From VKMB-3413 sp041027365 (GTDB lineage Bacteria; Pseudomonadota; Alphaproteobacteria; Rhizobiales; Rhizobiaceae): a stretch of 64,000 nucleotides of DNA. How positions within the stretch are numbered: the stretch's first letter is position 1; each line of letters starts with the position of its first letter. Shown here piece after piece: positions 29,229 through 38,851 of this stretch. The notes beneath the pieces are model-generated. The model was given only the letters and a program-made list of their open reading frames with translations, had not been told where the DNA came from and ran no database searches. The stretch covers positions 36,094 through 100,093 of the forward strand of contig NZ_JBFTEH010000014.1 of the NCBI RefSeq assembly GCF_041027365.1, given 5' to 3'. Made by a program: the position numbers and the translations under genes.

Positions 29229-29343
29229 GAGACGCGGGGCCGCGTCCGATGCGGCGGCTCCGCTTTGCCTGCGGCCCCCGACGCGCCCCCGCGTCCGTTG
29301 CGGCGACGCCGCCATACCTCCGGATCCCAAGGTATCCGGCGGA

Positions 29344-29856
29344 TCAGGGCGCGAGGTGGCGAAAGGCCCTGACGACCTCCTCATAGACGCCGCGCTTGAA
29401 CGGCACGATGAGGTCGAGCAGCTCGTCCATCGGCTTCCACGCCCATTCGTCGAACTCGGCGGCGTGGCCGCCCGGTGGCGGGTCGATCGCGATCTCGCTC
29501 TCGTCGCCCTCGAAGCGGAAGGCGAACCAGCGCTGCGTCTGGCCGCGGAAGCGGCCCTTCAGCGCGACGCCGACGAGTTCCGGCGGCAGGTCGTAGTCGA
29601 TCCAGTGCGGCGCCTCTGCGAGGAGCGAGACGGTGAGCATGCCCGTCTCCTCGTAGAGCTCGCGCCTGGCGGCCTCCAGCGGCTCCTCGCCCTCGTCGAT
29701 CCCGCCCTGCGGCATCTGCCAGAGCTTGACCGCGCCGGTCATCTCGCCCTTGTCCTCGATCAGCCGCCGGCCGGCCCAGACGCGCCCCTCCCCGTTGAGC
29801 ACCATGATGCCGACGCAGGGACGGTAGGGCAGGTTTTCGAAGTCGATGGGTTTCAC
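29344..29856 (-). CDS. rppH: RNA pyrophosphohydrolase
   Basis: This 170-residue Nudix enzyme removes pyrophosphate from mRNA 5' ends or hydrolyses diadenosine polyphosphates. Seen: LPYRPCVGIMVLN at the N-terminus, the WQMPQGGIDEGE segment and the Nudix box RELYEETG, then QRWFAFRF and FDEWAWKP, all typical of RppH/IalA. In rhizobia it normally follows the yibQ-like gene, as here. Confidence 0.95.
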   Translation of the reverse strand: MKPIDFENLPYRPCVGIMVLNGEGRVWAGRRLIEDKGEMTGAVKLWQMPQGGIDEGEEPLEAARRELYEETGMLTVSLLAEAPHWIDYDLPPELVGVALKGRFRGQTQRWFAFRFEGDESEIAIDPPPGGHAAEFDEWAWKPMDELLDLIVPFKRGVYEEVVRAFRHLAP

Positions 29857-29940
29857 GCGCGTCCCTTCCTCGTCTCGTCCGGGCGAACCCGGTGACCTGG
29901 GTTATCGGGCGCAGAGCATGACGGGCAAGGGCGGGGGCTG

Positions 29941-31089
29941 CTACCGTCCCTCCGGATCGTCGGCGAGCGCCGAGACCGGGACGATCTCGATGCCGCGCTT
30001 TTCCGCTTCCGGAATCCAGGCGGCGATGGTCTTGATCGAGGTCCCGAAGGCGGAGGCGACGCCGATCGCGGTCCCCTGGGCGCGGGCGACGCGCTCGAGC
30101 ACGTCGAGCTGCTTGCGGATCTCCGCCGGATCCTGCTGCTCGTCGAGGAGGACGTTGGCCTCGGCGAAGGGAACCTTCTCCAGCGCCGCCGTATCCCTGG
30201 CGACCGACCGGGTGGAGGAGGCATCGTCGAGATACATCAGGCCGCGGCGGCCGAGCTCCGAGATCAGCGGCTCCATCGCCGAGCGTTCGGCGGTGAAGCG
30301 GCCGCCCATGTAGTTCATCACGCCGACATAGTTGGTGATCCGCCCCATCGAGGCGTAGAGCGCATCGAAGTTCTGCGCGGCGGCCTCGTCGACGGTGACG
30401 GTGTCCTTGCCGGGATCGACGGAGGGATAGCCGACCGGCTCCAGCGGCACCTGCAGCAGCAGTTCGTGGCCGCCGCGCCGCGCCGCTTGCATCCAGCGGT
30501 CGAGGCTGTTGCCGGCCGGCGAGAAGCCGAGCGTCACCCCGGCCGGAAGCTCGTCCACCGCCTGCATCGAGCTGGTCTGGCTGATGCCGAGCGCGCCGAC
30601 GACGATGGCGATTCGCGTCCCGGGCTTGCCGCTCCAGGCGCCGGCATAGACGTCGAAGGGACGCCGCCCGTCGGCACCACGCACCGGCAGCGGCCCATAG
30701 CGGCTCTGCTCGATCAGGGCGGCATCCGGGCGATCCGCCATGGACGGCGGCTGGCGCAGGGAGACGGGGTCCTCGACGCGGAAGGTCACGGGTCCGCCGC
30801 CGGCGCTCGGGCTGATGATCGTCGGGCCGCTCGCCCTTGCCGGCGGCAGCGGCCTGGCGACGGGAGACGGCGCAGCCACCGCGGCGCTTGCGGCGGGCTT
30901 CGGAGGCGCAGCGGCGAGTTCATCGACGACGCGGCGCGGCGGCTGCGCCTGAAGCGCGGCGGCACAGGATCCGGCGAGGACGACGCCGCTCACCGCCCAT
31001 GCGCGCAGCGCCTGCAACGAGGGAAGCCGCCGCCTGCTGGCGCGAGCGGGACGATCGAGACCGAGAGGACGATAGAGTTCGCCGTGCAT
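29941..31089 (-). CDS. Divergent polysaccharide deacetylase family protein (YibQ/DUF610-like)
   Basis: This 382-residue envelope protein has an N-terminal membrane anchor or signal (SGVVLAGSCAAALQA after a basic region), a Pro/Ala-rich linker, and a C-terminal NodB-like barrel (about residues 155-375). IAIVVGALGIS, LPAGVTLGFSP, ELLLQVPLEP, NYMGGRFT and YLDDASS represent the degenerate metal-site motifs of this group. GGAGGGG precedes the ATG at 31089. It follows envC-ctpA, as in other Hyphomicrobiales, suggesting a cell-wall role. Confidence 0.88.
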   Translation of the reverse strand: MHGELYRPLGLDRPARASRRRLPSLQALRAWAVSGVVLAGSCAAALQAQPPRRVVDELAAAPPKPAASAAVAAPSPVARPLPPARASGPTIISPSAGGGPVTFRVEDPVSLRQPPSMADRPDAALIEQSRYGPLPVRGADGRRPFDVYAGAWSGKPGTRIAIVVGALGISQTSSMQAVDELPAGVTLGFSPAGNSLDRWMQAARRGGHELLLQVPLEPVGYPSVDPGKDTVTVDEAAAQNFDALYASMGRITNYVGVMNYMGGRFTAERSAMEPLISELGRRGLMYLDDASSTRSVARDTAALEKVPFAEANVLLDEQQDPAEIRKQLDVLERVARAQGTAIGVASAFGTSIKTIAAWIPEAEKRGIEIVPVSALADDPEGR

Positions 31090-31144
31090 GCCCCCTCCTA
31101 TCCGGCCAAGCTGGCGCGGGCCTCGCGGCAAAGGCCCGCGGCGC

Positions 31145-31185
31145 AAAAGCGAACGGCCCGGGCATCTGAGATGCCCGGGCCGTTC
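31145..31185 (-). terminator. Rho-independent terminator of ctpA
   Basis: GAACGGCCCGGGCAT (31151-31165) and ATGCCCGGGCCGTTC (31171-31185) are a perfect 15-base stem over a five-base loop. Read on the minus strand it is followed by GCTTTTGCG. It separates ctpA from the yibQ-like gene. Confidence 0.85.
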
Positions 31186-31223
31186 TCGATCGGATCAGTC
31201 ACGCGCGCGGTCCGCGCGTTCGC

Positions 31224-32618
31224 TCAGTTGGTGGTGTGGGCCGGCTCGGCCGACGTCCCGCTCTTGGCCGTATTGCTGGCCGCGGTCGCGGCCGCCTCGG
31301 GCTTCGGCGGGAAGGCCGGATCGGTCTTCTTGCCGTCCATCAGGTCGATCGCATACTGCAGCTGCAGGTCGTCCTTCTTCTCCGGCGGCACGTAGTCGAG
31401 CGACCCCGAGCCCTGGGCTGTCTCGTCGACGCCCTGGATGTGGCCGCGCAGCGAGGACTCGCCGCGCACCAGATCGGCCGTGGAATCGATGCCCATCTGC
31501 TTCTTGATGTCTTCCGGCAGCGGCTGCTTGACGACGATGTCCGGATCGATGCCGTGACCCTGGATCGACTTGCCGGACGGCGTGTAATAGAGCGCCGTCG
31601 TCAGGCGCAGGGCGCCGTTCTGGCCGAGCGGGATGATCGTCTGGACGGAGCCCTTGCCGAAGGACCGGGTGCCGAGGATCGTCGCGCGGCGCTGGTCCTG
31701 CAGCGCGCCGGCCACGATCTCCGAGGCCGAGGCCGAACCGCCGTTGACGAGGACGATCAGCGGCTTGCCGTCGATGTCGTCGCCCGCGCGGGCGTTGTAG
31801 CGGCGGGTCTCGTCCGGGTTGCGGCCGCGGGTCGAGACGACCTCGCCCCCGTTCAGGAAGGCGTCGGACACCGACACCGCCTCGTCGAGCAGGCCGCCCG
31901 GATTGCGGCGCAGGTCGACGATGTAGCCCTTCAGCTTGTCCTCGCCGACCTTCTGCTTGATGTCGGCGATCGCCTCTTCCATGCCGACGGTCGTCTGCTC
32001 GTTGAACTTCAAGAGCTTGATGTAGCCGACATCGCCCTCGACCGAATGGCGCACGGACGGGACCTTGATCTCGTCGCGGGTCATCGTGACCTTGATCGGC
32101 TTGGTCGCGCCCTTGCGGATCAGGGTCAGCGTCACCTTCGAGCCGATGTCGCCCTTCATCTTGTCGACGGCCTGGCTCAGCGTCAGCCCGCGAACGTCCT
32201 CGCCGTTGATCTCGGCGATCAGGTCGCCGGACAGGATGCCGGCCTTGTCGGCGGGCGTGCCCTCGAAGGGCGAGACGACCTTGACGAGGTCGTCCTGCAT
32301 GGTGACCTCGATGCCGAGGCCGCCGAACTCGCCGCGCGTCTCGGTCCGCATCTCTGCGGCTTCCTTGGCGTTCATGTAGCTCGAATGCGGGTCGAGCGAG
32401 GTCAGCATGCCGTTGATGGCGTTCTCGACGAGCTGCTGGTCGTCGGGCTTGGTGACGTACTGGTCGCGCACGCGCTCGAAGACGTCACCGAAGATCGCAA
32501 GCTGACGATAGGTATCGGACCCTGCTGCATTGGCCACGCCGGGGCTCTGGCTGACGACGGTCATCGCCGTCGCCCCCATCAGGGCCCCCGCAAAAAGAAT
32601 CGAAAGCTTACGAATCAT
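31224..32618 (-). CDS. ctpA: C-terminal processing peptidase, S41 family
   Basis: This 464-residue periplasmic serine protease has a signal peptide (ILFAGALMGATAMTVV), then a peptidase N-terminal region with SLDPHSSYM. A PDZ domain covers about residues 85-165 (GGLGIEVTMQDD, GLTLSQAVDKMKG). In the S41 core the catalytic Ser is in NGGSASASEIVAGAL and the catalytic Lys in RSFGKGSVQT. GGAAGGACGAGGA precedes ATG 32618, which overlaps the 3' end of envC by 11 bases, so the two are co-translated. The C-terminus ends in an Ala/Thr-rich tail. Confidence 0.95.
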   Translation of the reverse strand: MIRKLSILFAGALMGATAMTVVSQSPGVANAAGSDTYRQLAIFGDVFERVRDQYVTKPDDQQLVENAINGMLTSLDPHSSYMNAKEAAEMRTETRGEFGGLGIEVTMQDDLVKVVSPFEGTPADKAGILSGDLIAEINGEDVRGLTLSQAVDKMKGDIGSKVTLTLIRKGATKPIKVTMTRDEIKVPSVRHSVEGDVGYIKLLKFNEQTTVGMEEAIADIKQKVGEDKLKGYIVDLRRNPGGLLDEAVSVSDAFLNGGEVVSTRGRNPDETRRYNARAGDDIDGKPLIVLVNGGSASASEIVAGALQDQRRATILGTRSFGKGSVQTIIPLGQNGALRLTTALYYTPSGKSIQGHGIDPDIVVKQPLPEDIKKQMGIDSTADLVRGESSLRGHIQGVDETAQGSGSLDYVPPEKKDDLQLQYAIDLMDGKKTDPAFPPKPEAAATAASNTAKSGTSAEPAHTTN

Positions 32619-34446
32619 TCCTCGTCCTTCCAGAGGGTTCATCCATCCACCAGGGGGACGGATCGACCGGTTTCCCGTCTTTTCGAAACTCGACATAGAG
32701 AGCGGGCTCGGACGCCCCGAATTCCGCCACCTGCACACTGGCTATTCGCCGGGCTCCCATCAGCGCAACCGGTTCTCCCGCCGACACGAACTGACCGCTC
32801 TCGACATCGATCCGTTCCATGCCCGCAAGAACGACATGATAGCCGTCGCCGGCGTCCAGGATCAAGACTTGTCCGTAGGAGCGGAAGGGCCCGGAATACA
32901 ACACTCTGGCATCGGCCGGAGCGGTCACGACATCCCCCGGCCGCGTCGCATAGGATTCGCCCGTGGTCACCCGGCCGATGTCGTCGGTATCGCCGAAGCC
33001 GATGATTTTCTTGCCCGCCACGGGCTTCGACAATCGCCCTTTCATTGTCGAAAATGGGGCAGCCGGTTCGAGCTCCGCCGTCTCACGGCGAAGTGACGCG
33101 ATATCAAAGGCTTGCTTGGCAGGCGCGGACGCAGTGGGCGGTTCGAGGGCGGCGACTTCGACAGAGCCTTGCGACGGGTTGTCGGGCGTGGCGTCGGCGC
33201 CGGCAGCCGCCGGCGCGTCGGCGTGCCGGCCGGCCTTCCCCGGTGCGGTCGTCGGGCCGGACGCTGCCGCATCGGCGGGCGCGGCGTCTGCCGGCGCTGC
33301 GCTGCGAGGGTCCGCTGCATCCGCGACGGCTTCCTCGCCCGGCGCAACCGGCTTCTTCGGCCCCCCGGCCGACGTTCCGGACGCCGCCGGTTCGGCTTCG
33401 GCGACGGCGACGCTCGTATCCGGCGAACCCTGCGCCGGCTTTCCGCCACCGGGGCTCGCGGCCTGCTCCTTCGCCTTTGCCGCCTGCTCGGCGGCCTGCC
33501 GCGCCGCCTCGGCCTGCGCCTGTTCCTCAGCGATCCGCTGCTGCTCGGCCGCCGCCCGCGCCGCCGCTTCGCGCGCACGCGCCGCGTCGAGGTCGGACTG
33601 CAGACCGGCGATGAGGTCCTTCAGATTGCTGGCCTTGGAGGCGAGCTCGGCCGCACGCGCGGTCTCGGTGACACGCTCGCCCCGACTGTCCGCCTCCAGC
33701 TTCGCCTTCTCCGCGAAGAGCTTGGACAGCCGGGCCTCCTCCTCGCGGTGCCGGGTCAGCTGGTCGGCGAAGGTCGCCTTCTCCTTCAGGATCTGGTCCT
33801 TGACGGTCGACAGGCGATCGAGGTCGGCGAGCAGCGTCTCGGTCTCCTTGCGCAGCGAGGGGACGACGGCTCCCAGAAGGATGGCGCTGCGCACCGAGCC
33901 GAGCGCGTCCTGCGGCTTGACGAGCAGCGCCGGCGGCGGCGTCCGGCCCATCCGCTCGAGCGCTGCCAGCACCTCCATCAGCACGCCGCGGCGCTTGTGC
34001 AGCGACGCCTTGATCTTCCCTTCCTCGACCGCGAGGTCGTCGATGCGCCCTTCCGTCGCGGTGAGCTGCTGGCTGATCGTCTTCTGCTTGTCCGCCGCGT
34101 CGATCATCGCCTGCCGCAGCCGGTCGCGATCGGCGGCAATCGACGCGATCTGGGCGTCGAGCGATCGGATCTTCTCCCGGGAAAGGCTGATTCGCGACGA
34201 GACGTCCGCAAGATCGGCCTCGGTCTTGGCGCGTTCGCGCTCGATCAGATCGATCGAACCGGGATCCAGCGCACCGACCTTGATCGGGTCGAGCCCCGCG
34301 CCGTCCGTCGGGGGTGCCGCCACGGCGGCGGCCTGCACGACGGGCGAGGCGGTGGCCGGCATCGCCAGCGTCACGGCGAGGAGCAGCGCGGCGGCGGCCC
34401 GGCCCCGCCTCCCCGATCGTCCCTCGCCTTGCCGCCCTGCGTTCAA
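32608..34446 (-). CDS. envC: Murein hydrolase activator EnvC-like, M23 (LytM) domain
   Basis: This 612-residue periplasmic protein has a signal peptide (AAALLLAVTLAMPATASP) and a long coiled coil (about residues 65-320, rich in Glu, Lys, Arg and Ala). A Pro/Ala-rich spacer of about 150 residues follows, and then a C-terminal LytM fold (YATRPGDVVTAPADARVLYSG, GYHVVLAGM, YVEFRKDGKPVDP). The usual zinc His of active M23 enzymes are not all present, as expected for an activator of amidases in septum splitting. The long low-complexity spacer makes it larger than E. coli EnvC (about 420). Confidence 0.92.
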   Translation of the reverse strand: MNAGRQGEGRSGRRGRAAAALLLAVTLAMPATASPVVQAAAVAAPPTDGAGLDPIKVGALDPGSIDLIERERAKTEADLADVSSRISLSREKIRSLDAQIASIAADRDRLRQAMIDAADKQKTISQQLTATEGRIDDLAVEEGKIKASLHKRRGVLMEVLAALERMGRTPPPALLVKPQDALGSVRSAILLGAVVPSLRKETETLLADLDRLSTVKDQILKEKATFADQLTRHREEEARLSKLFAEKAKLEADSRGERVTETARAAELASKASNLKDLIAGLQSDLDAARAREAAARAAAEQQRIAEEQAQAEAARQAAEQAAKAKEQAASPGGGKPAQGSPDTSVAVAEAEPAASGTSAGGPKKPVAPGEEAVADAADPRSAAPADAAPADAAASGPTTAPGKAGRHADAPAAAGADATPDNPSQGSVEVAALEPPTASAPAKQAFDIASLRRETAELEPAAPFSTMKGRLSKPVAGKKIIGFGDTDDIGRVTTGESYATRPGDVVTAPADARVLYSGPFRSYGQVLILDAGDGYHVVLAGMERIDVESGQFVSAGEPVALMGARRIASVQVAEFGASEPALYVEFRKDGKPVDPSPWWMDEPSGRTRNDS

Positions 34447-34711
34447 CGCCCTGCCCCGAAAGCCTCTGCCCGAATCTAGGACGAGGCCGTTAACAACCGA
34501 TCAACCATTCGCCGCGGCCCTGACACAGGCCGCAAAAGGCGACGCCGCGGCCACGAGAGCCACCGGCGGTCCGGCCGCACGGCCGACCGAGACGTCGCTT
34601 CGCCCGGACGCGGCGGACGGGATTCATCTTGAGATTCTACGTCGTTTCGTGGAACGACGAAACGCGCAAAGCCAGGTTGCGCCGCGGCTCACTGTGGGCG
34701 GCGAAAGCGGC
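34447..34711. other. 265-base gap between rlmH and envC
   Basis: No gene is seen. It should hold the envC promoter. A TTAA-N7-TCAA element at 34490-34504 resembles a CtrA site with one mismatch in the second half-site. The stretch near 34620-34680 is lower in GC and otherwise shows nothing I can name. Confidence 0.4.
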
Positions 34712-35194
34712 TCAAGCCCTGTGATACGGGTGTCCCGCGAGGATCGTCGCCGCACGATAGAGTTGTTCGGCAAGCAGAATTCTGGCGATCTGATGCGGAA
34801 AGGTCATACGTCCGAGCGACAACAGCAGGTCGGCGCCCTGGACCAGCGCCGGATCGTGCCCGTCCGGGCCGCCGATCAGCAGCGCCAGATCCCGCCGGCC
34901 GGCGTCGCGGAACTTCGCCAGCGCCGCCGCAAAATCCTCCGAGGAGAGGCTCTTGCCGGTCTCGTCGAGGACGACGCGCACCGCCCCTTCGGGCACCGCC
35001 GCGCCGAGCCGGTCCGCTTCCTCGCGGCACCGTTCGACAGCGGAGCCGAGGCGCGACTCCGGGAATTCCTGCACCGACTGAAAGTCGAGCGCCAGCGGCG
35101 CACCGGCCTTCTTCAGCCGGCCCAGATAGCGATCGGCCAGTTCGCGCTCGGGCCCGGATTTCATCCGCCCGATGGCAGCAATCGTCAGTCGCAT
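34712..35194 (-). CDS. rlmH: 23S rRNA (pseudouridine-1915-N3)-methyltransferase
   Basis: This 160-residue SPOUT methyltransferase begins MRLTIAAIGRMK and carries the SAM-knot motifs LLIGGPDGH and LSLGRMTFPHQIARILLAEQLYRA, ending PYHR as the family does. It modifies position 1915 of helix 69 in complete ribosomes. It follows rsfS by 51 bases, a very common pair. Confidence 0.96.
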   Translation of the reverse strand: MRLTIAAIGRMKSGPERELADRYLGRLKKAGAPLALDFQSVQEFPESRLGSAVERCREEADRLGAAVPEGAVRVVLDETGKSLSSEDFAAALAKFRDAGRRDLALLIGGPDGHDPALVQGADLLLSLGRMTFPHQIARILLAEQLYRAATILAGHPYHRA

Positions 35195-35245
35195 CGGCCA
35201 GCCCCTAGCACCGGCCGAAGCCCCTCATGCCGCAATGGCCGACGG

Positions 35246-35596
35246 TCAATGGACCGTCGCGTCTCCGATATCGCCGACGGTCCACATCTTCTCGATATTG
35301 TAGAAGCTGCGAACTTCCGGGCGGAAGATATGGACGATGATATCGCCCGTATCGATCAGCACCCAGTCGCCGTTCTGAAGGCCCTCGACCTTGCAGGTGC
35401 CGAAGCCAGCCTCTTTCAGGTCGCGCAGGAGATGGTCGGCGACGGCGACGACATGGCGATGCGAGCGTCCGGAGACGACCACCATGCAATCGGCGAGAGC
35501 CGACTTTCCCTTCATGTCGATGGAGACGATATCTTCGCCCTTCGAATCTTCCAGGCTCGAAATGACGAGATCGAGTGCGGTCCGGCCATCCGACAT
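35246..35596 (-). CDS. rsfS: Ribosome silencing factor
   Basis: This 116-residue protein has IVSIDMKGKSALADCMVV, GRSHRHVVAVADHL, GDWVLIDTGDIIVHIF and a terminal YNIEKMW, all standard RsfS motifs. It binds ribosomal protein L14 and blocks subunit joining when nutrients are low. The frame stays open upstream of 35596, so a longer N-terminus is possible, but the family starts near this Met. Confidence 0.94.
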   Translation of the reverse strand: MSDGRTALDLVISSLEDSKGEDIVSIDMKGKSALADCMVVVSGRSHRHVVAVADHLLRDLKEAGFGTCKVEGLQNGDWVLIDTGDIIVHIFRPEVRSFYNIEKMWTVGDIGDATVH

Positions 35597-35746
35597 CTCG
35601 GTGGCGGGCGCGTCGGAAGGAGCTGTCTGGAAGACGTCCTTCGCTTCAGCCGCAGGTCTCAGTGTCGTTTTCCCTTTCTTGGGGCAACAGGGCCGACATC
35701 CAATCGATGCCGGCAGACCGAATGTAGGCAGTGTTCCATGTCCGTT

Positions 35747-36397
35747 TCAAGACGTCGCACCGCCATGACTTCGTAGGAGGGTGGAGGATACTGGCGTGCG
35801 CGGCCCGTGCAGGAACACCCAGGCGGGCGCTTCGCGGGAGGCGAGCGCCGGCGCGTCGTATTCCGGCAGCCGCCGCGCGCGATAGGTCGACGCCATCGGC
35901 GAGGACAGGGCCGACAGCGTCGCGCCGGGCCGGTCGACCACCGCGATCGGGACGTTCTCGACGATCCAGTGCCAGTCCTGCCAGCGATGGAAGGAGGCGA
36001 GGCTGTCGGCGCCCATGATCCAGACGAAGCGCACGCCGGGCCGCCGCTGAAGCAGGATCCGCAGCGCATCGGCGGTGAACCGCACGCGGTGCGCCGCCTC
36101 GAAGGCGGTGACGGTGTTGAAGGCCGGCGGCACCATCGCCCGCACAGCGGCCACGCGTTCGCCGATCGGCTTCAGCATGCCGTGGTCCTTCAGCGGATTG
36201 CCGGGGGTCACCATCCACCAGACCCGGTCGAGGCCGAGCCGCCGGCGCGCCGTTCCGGCGACCAGCCGGTGGCCGGAATGCGGCGGATTGAACGACCCGC
36301 CGAACAGGCCGATCGCCATCCCGCTCTCGGTGTGCGGGATGGTCAGATCGGCGGGATCAAGCCCCCTCGTGTCGGGGTTCGGGCTCGGCGGCGTCAC
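35747..36397 (-). CDS. nadD: Nicotinate-nucleotide adenylyltransferase
   Basis: This 216-residue enzyme of NAD synthesis has IGLFGGSFNPPHSGH (nucleotide-binding motif), WWMVTPGNPLK, FVWIMGADSLASFHRW and a C-terminal RTPVSSTLLR, the SSTxIR motif of the family. The GTG at 36397 forms a GTGA overlap with the proA stop and keeps the upstream IPHTESGM extension seen in rhizobial NadD; the Met at 36319 would be an internal start. It sits between proA and rsfS. Confidence 0.93.
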   Translation of the reverse strand: MTPPSPNPDTRGLDPADLTIPHTESGMAIGLFGGSFNPPHSGHRLVAGTARRRLGLDRVWWMVTPGNPLKDHGMLKPIGERVAAVRAMVPPAFNTVTAFEAAHRVRFTADALRILLQRRPGVRFVWIMGADSLASFHRWQDWHWIVENVPIAVVDRPGATLSALSSPMASTYRARRLPEYDAPALASREAPAWVFLHGPRTPVSSTLLRSHGGATS

Positions 36398-37680
36398 GAT
36401 CGGGTCTGGCCGGTCCCGTGGACGCGATAGTTGAAGCTCGTCAACTGCTCGACGCCGACAGGCCCGCGCGCATGCATCTTGCCGGTGGCGATGCCGATCT
36501 CGGCACCCATGCCGAACTCGCCGCCGTCGGCGAACTGGGTCGAGGCGTTGTGGAGGAGGATCGCCGAGTCGATGCCGTTCAGGAAGGCCGCGACCGCCGC
36601 CGCGTCCTCGGCGACGATCGCCTCGGTGTGGTGCGAGGAGTGGCGCTCGATATGGGCGATGGCGCCGGCGACCCCGTCGACGAGGTCGACCGAGATGATG
36701 GCGTCGAGATATTCGGTGTCGAAATCCTCCGCACTCGCCGGCACCGCCGCCGGATAGAGCGCGCGCACGGCGTCGCTGCCGCGGATCTCGCAGCCGGCCG
36801 CGGCCAGCGCATCGAGGATCGGCGCGAGATGGGTCGCCGCGGCCGCTTCGTCGACGAGCAGCGTCTCGGCGGCCCCGCAGATGCCGGTGCGGCGCATCTT
36901 CGAGTTCACCACCAGCCGCACCGCCATGTCGCGGTCGGCGGAGCGGTCGACATAGACGTGGCAGAGCCCTTCCAGATGGGCGAAGACCGGCACGCGCGCC
37001 TCGTCCTGCACGCGGGCGACCAGCGAGCGGCCGCCGCGCGGCACGATGACGTCGATATTGCCCGAGAGGCCCTTTAGCATCTCGCCGACGGCGGCACGGT
37101 CGGTGGAGGGCACGATCTGGATCGCGTCCTCCGGCAGCCCGGCCTTGGCAAGACCGGCGGCCATCGCGGCGTGAATCGCGGCGGAGGAGCGCGCCGAGTC
37201 CGAGCCGCCGCGCAGGATCACGGCATTGCCGGACTTCAGGCACAGCGCCCCGGCGTCGGCGGTGACGTTCGGCCGGCTCTCGTAGATCACCCCGACGACG
37301 CCGAGCGGCGTCCTGACGCGCTCGATCTTCAGTCCGTTCGGGCGCTCCCAGGCGGCGATCACCGAACCGACGGGATCGGGCAGCGCCGCAACGGCGCGGA
37401 TGCCCTCGGCGATCGCCGCGATCCGCGCCTCCGTCAGCGTCAGCCGGTCAACGAAGGACGCCGCCATGCCGGCCTCGCGCGCCCGCTCGAGATCCGCGGC
37501 GTTCTCGGCGAGGATCGTCGCGGAGGTCGCGAGGATCGTATCAGCCATCGCATGAAGGGCAGCGTTCTTGCTCTCGGTCGGCGCCAGCGCCAGGCGGCGC
37601 GAGGCCACGCGCGCCCGCTGGCCGATGTCCTCCATCAGGGCCGCGATCGAGCCGGCCTCCGTCCTCGCCCTGTCGAGCAT
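36394..37680 (-). CDS. proA: Glutamate-5-semialdehyde dehydrogenase (gamma-glutamyl phosphate reductase)
   Basis: This 428-residue second enzyme of proline synthesis has ERVRTPLGVVGVIYESRPNVT, LKSGNAVILRGGSDS, VPRGGRSL and the active-site Cys in RRTGICGAAETLL. It is encoded 16 bases after proB on the same strand and overlaps nadD by four bases. Confidence 0.96.
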   Translation of the reverse strand: MLDRARTEAGSIAALMEDIGQRARVASRRLALAPTESKNAALHAMADTILATSATILAENAADLERAREAGMAASFVDRLTLTEARIAAIAEGIRAVAALPDPVGSVIAAWERPNGLKIERVRTPLGVVGVIYESRPNVTADAGALCLKSGNAVILRGGSDSARSSAAIHAAMAAGLAKAGLPEDAIQIVPSTDRAAVGEMLKGLSGNIDVIVPRGGRSLVARVQDEARVPVFAHLEGLCHVYVDRSADRDMAVRLVVNSKMRRTGICGAAETLLVDEAAAATHLAPILDALAAAGCEIRGSDAVRALYPAAVPASAEDFDTEYLDAIISVDLVDGVAGAIAHIERHSSHHTEAIVAEDAAAVAAFLNGIDSAILLHNASTQFADGGEFGMGAEIGIATGKMHARGPVGVEQLTSFNYRVHGTGQTRS

Positions 37681-37696
37681 CGCGTCCCCTCCCCGT

Positions 37697-38851
37697 TCAG
37701 GCCGCCCCGAGCGCCGCTTCGGGGCGCTCGCCGGCGATCCATTCCATCACCATGTCGTCGCGGTGGACCATCGCGCTGCGCCCCTCGTAGCCGAGCGCCG
37801 CCGCGATCTCCGAGGAGCGACGGCCGGCGATCCGGCGCGCTTCCTCCGCGTCGTAGGCGACGATGCCGCGCGCGACCTCCAGACCGTCCGGTCCGGCGAT
37901 CACCAGCGTGTCGCCGCGCTCGAAATCACCCTCGACCGCGACGATCCCGGCCGGCAGGAGGCTCTTGCCGGCGACGAGCGCCTTGACGGCGCCGGCATCC
38001 ACGACGAGGCGGCCGGCGGTGTTGAGATGTCCGGCGATCCAGCGCTTGCGCGCTGTGACCGGGCTGCCCGAGGCCTTGAACAGCGTCGCGCGCTCGCCAC
38101 GCTCGATGGCGGACAGCGGAAAGAGCCGGTTGCCGGCGGTGATGATCATCGCCGAGCCGGAGCCGGTGGCGATCTTGCCGGCGTCGATCTTGGTCTTCAT
38201 GCCGCCACGCGAAAGTTCCGAACCTGCGGCACCGGCCATCGCCTCGATGTCCGGCGTGATGTGCTCGACCACGGGGATGTGGCGTGCCGAGGGGTCCAGC
38301 GCCGGCGGCGCGGTATAGAGGCCGTCGACGTCGGAGAGGAGCACCAGGAGATCGGCGTCGACCATGGTCGTCACCCGCGCCGCCAGACGGTCGTTGTCGC
38401 CATAGCGAATCTCGGAGGTGGCGACGGTGTCGTTCTCGTTGATGACGGGCACGGCGCCGAGGCCGAGCAGCGTCGCGATCGTCGCGCGGGCGTTGAGATA
38501 GCGCCGACGCTCCTCGGTGTCACCGAGCGTCAGCAGGATCTGGCCGGTCTCGATGCCGTGCCGGCCGAAGATCTCGGAATAGGTGCGCGACAGCGCGATC
38601 TGCCCGACCGACGCCGCCGCCTGGCTCTCTTCCAGGCGCAGCGGCCCGGTGGGCATCTTCAGGAGCTTGCGGCCGAGCGCGATCGCCCCGGAGGAGACGA
38701 CGAGGATCTCCCGCCCCTCCTCCCGCAGCCGGGCGATGTCCTCGCCGAAGGATTCCAGCCAGGTTCGCTTCAGGCCGCGGGCGCGGTCGACGAGCAGCGC
38801 CGAGCCGACCTTCACGACGATGCGGCGATGGCCCGCGAGGAGGTTGTTCAT
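37697..38851 (-). CDS. proB: Glutamate 5-kinase
   Basis: This 384-residue enzyme for the first step of proline synthesis has an N-terminal amino-acid kinase domain (IVVKVGSALLVD, VSSGAIALG, PVINENDTVATSEIRYGDN, GGMKTKIDAG) and a C-terminal PUA domain from about residue 280. The start at 38851 overlaps the obgE stop (ATGA). Proline feedback inhibition is usual in the family. Confidence 0.96.
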   Translation of the reverse strand: MNNLLAGHRRIVVKVGSALLVDRARGLKRTWLESFGEDIARLREEGREILVVSSGAIALGRKLLKMPTGPLRLEESQAAASVGQIALSRTYSEIFGRHGIETGQILLTLGDTEERRRYLNARATIATLLGLGAVPVINENDTVATSEIRYGDNDRLAARVTTMVDADLLVLLSDVDGLYTAPPALDPSARHIPVVEHITPDIEAMAGAAGSELSRGGMKTKIDAGKIATGSGSAMIITAGNRLFPLSAIERGERATLFKASGSPVTARKRWIAGHLNTAGRLVVDAGAVKALVAGKSLLPAGIVAVEGDFERGDTLVIAGPDGLEVARGIVAYDAEEARRIAGRRSSEIAAALGYEGRSAMVHRDDMVMEWIAGERPEAALGAA

